Source: Comamonadaceae bacterium (lineage in GTDB: Bacteria; Pseudomonadota; Gammaproteobacteria; Burkholderiales; Burkholderiaceae_C). From it: DNA of 32,063 nucleotides. Position numbers and translations under genes: made by a program. Position 1 is the first letter of the stretch, and each line of letters opens with the position of its first letter. Below the pieces are notes generated by a model, which had not been told where the DNA came from, ran no database searches, and was given only the letters and a program-made list of their open reading frames with translations. Positions 23,683-30,255 of this stretch are shown piece after piece. The stretch covers positions 1 through 32,063 of the forward strand of contig JAUWAE010000011.1 in assembly GCA_030602185.1 (NCBI GenBank), in the 5' to 3' direction.

Positions 23683-25680
23683 ATGTTGTACCCTCAGGAA
23701 TTCGACGTCATCGTCGTTGGCGGTGGCCACGCCGGAACGGAGGCCGCCCTGGCGGCGGCCCGCATGGGCTGCCAGACCTTGCTGCTCACCCACAACATCG
23801 AGACCTTGGGGCAGATGAGCTGCAACCCCTCCATCGGTGGCATCGGCAAGGGCCACTTGGTGAAAGAGGTGGACGCGCTGGGCGGCGCCATGGCCCTGGC
23901 CACCGACGAAGGGGGTATCCAGTTCCGCATCCTCAACTCGTCCAAAGGCCCGGCCGTGCGCGCCACCCGGGCCCAGGCCGATCGCATCCTGTACAAGGCC
24001 GCCATCCGCCGCATGCTGGAGAACCAGCCCAACCTGATGCTGTTCCAGCAAGCGGTGGACGATTTGATGGTGGAGGGTGACCGGGTGGTGGGCGCCGTCA
24101 CGCAGGTGGGCATCCGCTTCCGGGGCCGGGCTGTGGTGCTGACCGCTGGCACCTTCCTGGACGGCAAGATCCACGTCGGGTTGGACAACTACGCTGCCGG
24201 CCGCGCCGGCGATCCGCCGGCGGTGAGCCTGTCGGCGCGCCTGAAGGAACTGAAGCTGCCGCAGGGCCGGCTCAAAACCGGCACGCCGCCGCGCCTGGAT
24301 GGCCGCACCATCGATTTTTCGCAATGCACGGAGCAACCCGGTGATGGCATGCCGGGTTCCGACACGGCCGACCAACCCGTGCCGGTGTTCAGTTTCATGG
24401 GGTGCGCCGAGATGCACCCCCAGCAGGTGCCGTGCTGGATCACCCACACCAACGAGCGCACGCACGAGATCATCCGCTCCGGCTTTGACCGCAGCCCCAT
24501 GTTCACCGGCAAGATCGAAGGGGTGGGGCCACGCTACTGCCCCAGCGTGGAAGACAAGATCAACCGTTTCGCCGACAAGGACAGCCACCAGATCTTCCTC
24601 GAGCCCGAGGGGCTGACGACGAACGAGTTCTACCCCAACGGCATCTCCACCAGCCTGCCGTTCGACATCCAGTACGCCCTGGTGCGTTCGATGAAGGGGC
24701 TGGAGAATGCGCACATCCTGCGCCCGGGCTATGCCATTGAGTACGACTACTTCGATCCGCGTGAGCTGAAGAGCAGTTTCGAGACCAAGCAGATCCAGGG
24801 CCTGTTTTTCGCCGGACAGATCAACGGCACCACCGGCTATGAAGAGGCGGCGGCCCAGGGCCTGTTCGCTGGCATCAACGCTGCCTTGCAGGTGCGCGGC
24901 GAAGCGCCGTGGCTGCCGCGCCGCGACGAAGCCTACCTGGGCGTGCTGGTCGATGACCTGATCACCAAGGGCGTGACCGAGCCCTACCGCATGTTCACCA
25001 GCCGCGCCGAGTTCCGCCTGCAGCTGCGCGAAGACAACGCCGACATGCGCCTGACCGAGCAGGGGCGTGCCATGGGCCTGATCGACGACGCGCGCTGGGA
25101 CGCTTTCAACCGCAAGCGCGATGCGGTTTCACGTGAAACAGAGCGCCTGAAAATCACGTGGGTGAACCCGCGCATCCTGTCGGAGGCTGAAGCACAGCGC
25201 GTGTTGGGCAAAGGCATTGAGCGCGAATACAACCTGTTCGATTTGCTGCGGCGCCCGGGCGTGACCTACGATCGCCTGATGTCGATGGAGGCCGGGCGCT
25301 TCCAGCCGCAGCAGAAAGCCGATGATCCAGTCCCTGTTTCACGTGAAACGCTGGGCGACCTTCACGCCTCGGTGGTGGAGCAGGTCGAAATTGCGGCCAA
25401 GTACTCGGGCTACATCGACCGCCAGCGCGACGAGGTGGAGCGGGCGGCCCATTACGAGGGCCTGCGCCTGCCGCTGGACCTGGATTACATGCAGGTGTCG
25501 GCCCTGAGCTTCGAGGCGCGGCAAAAGCTGCAAAAGCACCGGCCCGAAACGCTGGGGCAGGCCTCGCGCATTTCGGGCATCACGCCGGCGGCGATCTCGC
25601 TGTTGCTGATCCACCTGAAGCGCGGCAAGTTCAAGGGGTTTGCCGAAGCGGCCGACGCCGAACCGGCGGACTCGGCATGA
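23683..25680 (+). CDS. mnmG: tRNA uridine-5-carboxymethylaminomethyl modification enzyme MnmG (GidA)
   Basis: 665 residues from ATG 23683. FAD-binding [20 protein letters not shown] at the N-terminus, then [17 protein letters not shown], the MnmG cysteine-containing signature, and [12 protein letters not shown]. With MnmE it installs the cmnm5 group on the wobble uridine of certain tRNAs. The C-terminal third carries the helical domain ending [21 protein letters not shown]. Two parS-type palindromes lie inside the coding sequence, each encoding VSRET (residues 482-486 and 552-556). The stop overlaps rsmG by four bases. Length and motifs are normal. Confidence 0.95.
   Translation: MLYPQEFDVIVVGGGHAGTEAALAAARMGCQTLLLTHNIETLGQMSCNPSIGGIGKGHLVKEVDALGGAMALATDEGGIQFRILNSSKGPAVRATRAQADRILYKAAIRRMLENQPNLMLFQQAVDDLMVEGDRVVGAVTQVGIRFRGRAVVLTAGTFLDGKIHVGLDNYAAGRAGDPPAVSLSARLKELKLPQGRLKTGTPPRLDGRTIDFSQCTEQPGDGMPGSDTADQPVPVFSFMGCAEMHPQQVPCWITHTNERTHEIIRSGFDRSPMFTGKIEGVGPRYCPSVEDKINRFADKDSHQIFLEPEGLTTNEFYPNGISTSLPFDIQYALVRSMKGLENAHILRPGYAIEYDYFDPRELKSSFETKQIQGLFFAGQINGTTGYEEAAAQGLFAGINAALQVRGEAPWLPRRDEAYLGVLVDDLITKGVTEPYRMFTSRAEFRLQLREDNADMRLTEQGRAMGLIDDARWDAFNRKRDAVSRETERLKITWVNPRILSEAEAQRVLGKGIEREYNLFDLLRRPGVTYDRLMSMEAGRFQPQQKADDPVPVSRETLGDLHASVVEQVEIAAKYSGYIDRQRDEVERAAHYEGLRLPLDLDYMQVSALSFEARQKLQKHRPETLGQASRISGITPAAISLLLIHLKRGKFKGFAEAADAEPADSA
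25125..25140. promoter_or_regulatory. parS centromere site inside mnmG (copy 1)
   Basis: The 16 bases contain the perfect 14-base palindrome GTTTCACGTGAAAC at 25126-25139 and match the chromosomal parS consensus TGTTTCACGTGAAACA in all but the first base. ParB binds such sites; the parA and parB genes are 1.9 and 3.3 kb away. Confidence 0.88.
25335..25350. promoter_or_regulatory. parS centromere site inside mnmG (copy 2)
   Basis: TGTTTCACGTGAAACG matches the consensus in all but the last base, with the same perfect 14-base palindrome at 25336-25349. It is exactly 210 bases (70 codons) from copy 1 and again encodes VSRET. Confidence 0.88.
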
Positions 25681-26360
25681 GCGCGGTACACCCATTGCGG
25701 CCGGCGTTGCGGGCCGGCCTGGAACGCCTTGCGCTGCCGCTCACCGAGGCCCAGTGCGACACCCTGCTGGCCTACCTGGACTGGATCGCCAAGTGGAACC
25801 GGGTGTACAACCTGACCGCCGTGCGCGAGCCGGCGGACATGCTCACCCACCACCTGCTGGACAGTTTGGCCGTCATCGCGCCGCTGCGCCGGCATCTGTC
25901 GCAGCAGGGTCTGGAGCGGTTGCGCCTGCTTGATGTGGGCGCTGGCGCCGGCTTGCCCGGCGTGGTGGTGGCAATCGCCTGCCCCGAGGTGGATGTCAGC
26001 TGCGTGGACACCGTGGCCAAGAAGGCGCTGTTCATCCAGCAGGTGGCGGCGGCACTGCGTCTGCCCAACCTGCACGGTCTGCATGCCCGGGTGGAAAACC
26101 TGACGCAGCCGTTTGATGTGGTGACGTCGCGGGCGTTTGCGTCGCTGGCCGACTTCACGCAATGGTCGGGTGGGGCGCTGGCCGACCAGGGGGTGTGGAT
26201 GGCGATGAAGGGCAAGGTGCCTGAGCCGGAAATGGCCGCCTTGCCCCCTGGTGTGGAGGTGTTCCACGTGGAACCGTTGGTGGTGCCAGGCCTGGACGCG
26301 GAGCGGTGCCTGGTGTGGATGCGCCGCACCTTGAGCGGCACAGCGCGGGAAACCACGTAA
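25677..26360 (+). CDS. rsmG: 16S rRNA guanine-N7 methyltransferase RsmG (GidB)
   Basis: 227 residues; ATG 25677 overlaps the mnmG stop (ATGA), giving coupled translation. SAM-dependent Rossmann fold: [21 protein letters not shown] is motif I with the GxGxGxPG pattern typical of RsmG, preceded by [15 protein letters not shown]. It methylates G527 of 16S r[15 protein letters not shown] matches the conserved late segment. A third parS-like palindrome lies within its coding sequence. Loss of this gene is known to give low-level streptomycin resistance in other bacteria. Confidence 0.93.
   Translation: MSAVHPLRPALRAGLERLALPLTEAQCDTLLAYLDWIAKWNRVYNLTAVREPADMLTHHLLDSLAVIAPLRRHLSQQGLERLRLLDVGAGAGLPGVVVAIACPEVDVSCVDTVAKKALFIQQVAAALRLPNLHGLHARVENLTQPFDVVTSRAFASLADFTQWSGGALADQGVWMAMKGKVPEPEMAALPPGVEVFHVEPLVVPGLDAERCLVWMRRTLSGTARETT
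26260..26275. promoter_or_regulatory. Variant parS-like palindrome inside rsmG
   Basis: GTTCCACGTGGAAC at 26261-26274 is a perfect 14-base palindrome with the parS core CACGTG and the GTT/AAC ends, differing from GTTTCACGTGAAAC at one symmetric position per arm. The left arm equals the GTTCCACGTG form of other bacterial parS sites. It may be a weaker third site. Confidence 0.55.
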
Positions 26361-26430
26361 ACTCCACCGTACACAGCGCCGCCTTCAAGACCTTGCGGGC
26401 GCTCTTCCAGGTAACAGAAAGATCCCCGTC

Positions 26431-27045
26431 ATGTTCGGTGTGGCCGATTACGGCGCCTTCGTCGCCGCCATCATCCTCTTTCTTGCGATCCCCGGGCCCG
26501 GCAATCTGGCGCTCATCACCTCGACCGGCAAGGGTGGGGTGCGCGGTGGGCTCGCGGCCACCTTGGGTGTGATCGCCGGCGACCAGGTGCTGATGTGGTT
26601 GGCGGTGGCCGGCGTGGCGGCCTTGCTCGTGGCCTACCCGGCGGCCTTTCATGCGGTGCAGTGGCTGGGCGCGGCCTACCTGGCCTGGCTGGGCTGGCGC
26701 ATGCTCACCGCCAAACCCGGCGATGCCCCGGTGCTCCACATCCGGCCCAGCCATTACTTCCGCCAGGCGCTCACCATCACCTTGCTCAACCCCAAGGCCA
26801 TCGTCTTTTACATGGCGTTCTTCCCGCTGTTCGTCGATCCGGCCCGCCACCAGGGCCTGGTCACCTTCGGTTTCATGGCCGTCACCATCGCGGCGCTCAC
26901 TTTCCTCTACGGGGTCGTGGTGGTGGGACTCACCCGCACCCTGGCCGACCGCATGCGGGCCAACCCGCGCCTGTCCAGCGTACTCAACCGGCTGGCCGGC
27001 GTGTTCCTGATCGGCTTTGGCGTCAAACTGGCGCTGTCGCGCTGA
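26431..27045 (+). CDS. LysE/RhtB family amino-acid exporter
   Basis: 204 residues from ATG 26431, with six predicted membrane helices. The family signature PGPGNLALITSTGKGGVRGGL is in the first loop, and ALTITLLNPKAIVFYMAFFPLF lies in the middle. RhtB-type proteins export amino acids such as homoserine, threonine or leucine; the substrate here is not readable. It is inserted between rsmG and parA on the same strand, with gaps of 70 and 31 bases, and may share their transcript. Confidence 0.86.
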   Translation: MFGVADYGAFVAAIILFLAIPGPGNLALITSTGKGGVRGGLAATLGVIAGDQVLMWLAVAGVAALLVAYPAAFHAVQWLGAAYLAWLGWRMLTAKPGDAPVLHIRPSHYFRQALTITLLNPKAIVFYMAFFPLFVDPARHQGLVTFGFMAVTIAALTFLYGVVVVGLTRTLADRMRANPRLSSVLNRLAGVFLIGFGVKLALSR

Positions 27046-27076
27046 GGCGCTCACCCCCTTTCCCTGCCCACACACC

Positions 27077-27847
27077 ATGGCCAAGATCTTTTGCGTAGCC
27101 AACCAGAAAGGCGGCGTCGGCAAGACGACCACCACGGTCAACCTCGCCGCGGGGTTGGCCAAGGTGGGCCAGCGGGTGCTCATGGTCGACCTCGACCCTC
27201 AGGGCAACGCCACCATGGGCTCGGGCGTCAACAAGCGCGAGCTGCCGCTGAGCGTGTACGACGTGCTGCTGGGCTCTGCGACGGTGGCCGAGGCTGCCGT
27301 GCTGGCTGAGCAGTGTGGCTACCACGTGCTTGGCGCCAACCGCGAACTGGCCGGTGCCGAGGTCGAGCTGGTGGAGCTCGAGCAGCGCGAGAAGCGCCTC
27401 AAGCAGGGGTTGGCCGAGGTCGACGCCGCTTACGACTTCGTGCTCATCGACTGCCCGCCGTCGCTGTCCATGCTCACGCTCAACGGCCTGTGCGCGGCGC
27501 ACGGCGTCATCGTGCCGATGCAGTGTGAGTACTTTGCGCTCGAAGGCCTGAGCGACCTCGTCAACACCATCAAGCAGGTGCACGCCAACCTCAACCGCGA
27601 CCTCAAGATCATCGGCCTGCTGCGGGTGATGTTCGATCCGCGCATCACGCTGCAGCAGCAGGTCAGCGACCAGCTCAAGGGCCACTTCGGCGACAAGGTG
27701 TTCGACACCGTCATCCCCCGCAACGTGCGCCTGGCCGAGGCCCCGAGCTACGGCCTGCCGGGCGTGGTGTTCGACCCGGCGGCGCGTGGCAGCAAGGCGT
27801 TTGTGGATTTTGCCAAGGAAATGGTCGCGCGGGTCGACCAGTTCTGA
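27077..27847 (+). CDS. parA: Chromosome partitioning ATPase ParA
   Basis: 256 residues from ATG 27077. Deviant Walker A is KGGVGKTTT at 11-19 with the signature Lys12, Walker A' is VDLDPQGNAT and Walker B is VLIDCPPSLSML. The N-terminus starts directly with the ATPase fold, as in chromosomal (Soj-type) ParA, with no DNA-binding extension. It binds DNA nonspecifically in its ATP form and moves ParB-parS complexes. A ParB gene follows after one intervening gene. Confidence 0.95.
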   Translation: MAKIFCVANQKGGVGKTTTTVNLAAGLAKVGQRVLMVDLDPQGNATMGSGVNKRELPLSVYDVLLGSATVAEAAVLAEQCGYHVLGANRELAGAEVELVELEQREKRLKQGLAEVDAAYDFVLIDCPPSLSMLTLNGLCAAHGVIVPMQCEYFALEGLSDLVNTIKQVHANLNRDLKIIGLLRVMFDPRITLQQQVSDQLKGHFGDKVFDTVIPRNVRLAEAPSYGLPGVVFDPAARGSKAFVDFAKEMVARVDQF

Positions 27848-27864
27848 GCCGTGAGCCTGTGCCC

Positions 27865-28443
27865 ATGACGACCGATCTCGCCCCCGAGGTGCTGTTGTTG
27901 CCCGGTTGGCAGAACAGCGGCCCCGACCACTGGCAAAGCCGCTGGGAGCGGCTGCACGGCCACCGCCGGGTCGATCAGCACGACTGGCTCACCCCGCGCC
28001 GGGGGGACTGGCTGGCCCGACTGGACGAGGTGGTGGTGGACAGCCCGCGTCCGCTGGTGCTGGTGGCGCACAGCCTAGGCTGCATCCTGACGGCGGCCTG
28101 GGCCCACCACTCGCGGCACACCGGTCGCGTGTGCGGGGCCTTGCTGGTGGCGCCCGGTGACGTCGAGCAGCCCGATCTGGCTCCAGCCTTGCCCGGCTGG
28201 GCGCCCATTGTGCGGCACCGGCTGCCGTTTCCATCGGTGCTGGTGGCCAGCCGCAACGACCCTTACTGCCACCATGACCGCGCCGTACAGCTCGCCCGCG
28301 ACTGGGGCAGCCGGCTCGTGGACCTGGGGCCGGCCGGCCACGTGAACGCCGAATCCGGGCTGGGCGACTGGCCCGAGGGCCTGGCCTTGCTGAACCCGTG
28401 GCTGGGCCCCCACCCCCAGGCCACCGACACCCTGCGCCCCTGA
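27865..28443 (+). CDS. RBBP9/YdeN-type small alpha/beta hydrolase
   Basis: 192 residues from ATG 27865; a GTG at 27859 is an alternative two codons earlier. It begins LLLPGWQNSGPDHWQSRWE, the RBBP9/YdeN signature, and has the nucleophile elbow VAHSLGC with Ser70. SRNDPYC supplies the acid and AGHVNAESG the histidine, so the serine-hydrolase triad looks complete. Substrate and role are unknown. It lies between parA and parB, 17 and 32 bases from them, and is almost certainly in the same operon. Confidence 0.85.
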   Translation: MTTDLAPEVLLLPGWQNSGPDHWQSRWERLHGHRRVDQHDWLTPRRGDWLARLDEVVVDSPRPLVLVAHSLGCILTAAWAHHSRHTGRVCGALLVAPGDVEQPDLAPALPGWAPIVRHRLPFPSVLVASRNDPYCHHDRAVQLARDWGSRLVDLGPAGHVNAESGLGDWPEGLALLNPWLGPHPQATDTLRP

Positions 28444-28475
28444 CGGCGCGCGACCCGACAGGAGATTCCGACCAC

Positions 28476-29465
28476 ATGGCGACCAAGAAACCCAAAGGCC
28501 TGGGCCGCGGCCTCGAAGCGCTGCTGGGCCCCAAGCTCGAAGACACCGCGGCGGAGGCCGGCAGCGGCACCGACGTGCCCAGCACCCTGGCGCTCAACGA
28601 CCTGGTGCCCGGCACCTACCAGCCCCGCACCCGCATGGACGAAGGGGCGCTCTACGAGCTGGCCGAAAGCATCCGCAGCCAGGGCATCATGCAGCCGATC
28701 CTGGTGCGCCGGCTCGAAGAGGCCGATGGCGAGCGCCGGCTCGGCGAGTGGCAGGCGGCCCAGGGCCTGCCCGCGACGCCCCGCGGGGCCCGCCCGGTGT
28801 ACGAGATCATCGCGGGCGAACGGCGTTTCCGCGCCGCTCGACTGGCCGGGCTGGAGAGCGTGCCGGTGCTGGTGCGCGACGTGCCCAACGAGGCCGCCGC
28901 GGCCATGGCGCTGATCGAGAACATCCAACGTGAAGACCTCAACCCGCTGGAAGAAGCCCAGGGTTTGCAACGGCTGGTGCGTGAGTTTGGACTCACTCAC
29001 GAGCAGGCGGCACAGGCCGTGGGGCGCTCGCGCAGCGCCGCCAGCAACCTGTTGCGCCTGCTCAACCTGGCCGAGCCGGTGCAGACCATGCTGATGGCCG
29101 GCGACATCGACATGGGCCACGCGCGCGCGCTGCTGTCGCTCGACAAGGCCGCGCAGATCACCGCGGCCAACCAGATCAGCGCCAAGGGCCTGTCGGTGCG
29201 CGAAGCCGAGGGCTTGGCCAAGAAGCTGGGCGCGGAGTTTGCCCTCACGCCGCTGCAGCCCAAGAAAGAGAAGTCGCGCGACATCCGCCGGGTGGAGGAA
29301 GAGCTGTCCGATCTGCTGACCGCCGCCGTCGAAGTGCGGGTGAAAAAGCGCGTCAAGCGCCACGGCCGCATCGAGGAAATGGGCGAGCTGGCCATCCAGT
29401 TCGGTTCGCTGGACGAGCTCAACGGCCTGATCGACCGCCTGCGCGGTGTGCACCCCCACGGCTGA
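28476..29465 (+). CDS. parB: Chromosome partitioning protein ParB
   Basis: 329 residues from ATG 28476 with AGGAG about 10 bases upstream. It begins KKPKGLGRGLEALLG, the conserved ParB start for ParA stimulation. The CTP-binding core shows GERRFR (114-119) and ENIQREDLNP (148-157), and the helix-turn-helix lies about 175-196 (THEQAAQAVGRSRSAASNLLRLL). The C-terminus (RIEEMGELAIQFGSLDELNGLIDRL) is the dimerisation domain. Between ILVRRL and YEIIAGERR there are about 27 extra residues (80-107), rich in Glu, Arg, Gly and Ala, where many ParB proteins have only a few. It should bind the parS sites in mnmG. Confidence 0.94.
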   Translation: MATKKPKGLGRGLEALLGPKLEDTAAEAGSGTDVPSTLALNDLVPGTYQPRTRMDEGALYELAESIRSQGIMQPILVRRLEEADGERRLGEWQAAQGLPATPRGARPVYEIIAGERRFRAARLAGLESVPVLVRDVPNEAAAAMALIENIQREDLNPLEEAQGLQRLVREFGLTHEQAAQAVGRSRSAASNLLRLLNLAEPVQTMLMAGDIDMGHARALLSLDKAAQITAANQISAKGLSVREAEGLAKKLGAEFALTPLQPKKEKSRDIRRVEEELSDLLTAAVEVRVKKRVKRHGRIEEMGELAIQFGSLDELNGLIDRLRGVHPHG

Positions 29466-29481
29466 CGCCCACCCGGCCACG

Positions 29482-30255
29482 ATGCGCACGACCCCGCTGA
29501 TCGAGCGCCTGTTGCGCGCCCCCTGGCCCCTGCCAGCCGTGCTGGTGTGGTTGGCCTGCTGGGGCTGGTTCGTGGTGGCGCGGGCGCTGGGCCTGGGCGT
29601 GGTGTGGGCCGGCGTGTTGGCCACGGCCGTGGGCCTGTGGGCCAGCCGCTGGGGCAGCACCCGCTGGCGGCGGGTGTTCATCGCGCTGGGTTTCCCGCTG
29701 TCGTGGGGGGCGCTGGCTGGCTCGGCGGGGGTGCCCCCCTGGGTGTGGCTGCTGCCCCTGGCCGTGGTGCTGTTGCTTTACCCGCCCACCGCCTGGCGCG
29801 ATGCGCCGCTGTTTCCCACGCCGCCCGACGCCTTCCTGGGCTTGCGGGCGCACCTGCCGCTGCCGCCGGGCGCCCGGTTGCTCGACGCCGGTTGCGGCGC
29901 CGGCGATGGCCTGCGGGCCTGGGAGCAGGCCTTTCCGGACCTGCGGCTCGATGGGGTGGAGCACAGCTGGCCCCTGCGCCTCTGGTCCGCCTGGCGCTGC
30001 CCCCGGGCCCGTGTGCGCCAGGGCGACATGTGGGCCCTGGACTGGGCTGGCTACGACCTGGTCTACCTGTTCCAGCGGCCCGAAACCATGCCGCGTGCGG
30101 CCGACAAGGCCCGCCGCGAACTGGGCCCTGAGGCGTGGCTGGCGAGCTTGGAGTTCCCCGTGCCGGACTGGGTGCCGACCCACACCTGGACTTGCCCCGA
30201 TGGCCGCACCCTCTGGCTCTACCGTGGCCCCTGGCCGTCAGCTGCCGGTGCCTGA
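29482..30255 (+). CDS. Membrane-anchored class I SAM-dependent methyltransferase
   Basis: 257 residues from ATG 29482, 16 bases after parB. The first 105 residues contain about four hydrophobic helices; from about 117 the protein is soluble. ARLLDAGCGAGDGLR (131-145) is SAM-binding motif I, followed by LRLDGVEHSW with the acidic end of the second strand and VRQGDMWALDW. The methyl acceptor is unknown. The arrangement, membrane anchor first and a methyltransferase after it, recalls proteins annotated as class I methyltransferases next to parB in related genomes. The 3' end overlaps the convergent c-di-GMP gene by 18 bases. Confidence 0.75.
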   Translation: MRTTPLIERLLRAPWPLPAVLVWLACWGWFVVARALGLGVVWAGVLATAVGLWASRWGSTRWRRVFIALGFPLSWGALAGSAGVPPWVWLLPLAVVLLLYPPTAWRDAPLFPTPPDAFLGLRAHLPLPPGARLLDAGCGAGDGLRAWEQAFPDLRLDGVEHSWPLRLWSAWRCPRARVRQGDMWALDWAGYDLVYLFQRPETMPRAADKARRELGPEAWLASLEFPVPDWVPTHTWTCPDGRTLWLYRGPWPSAAGA

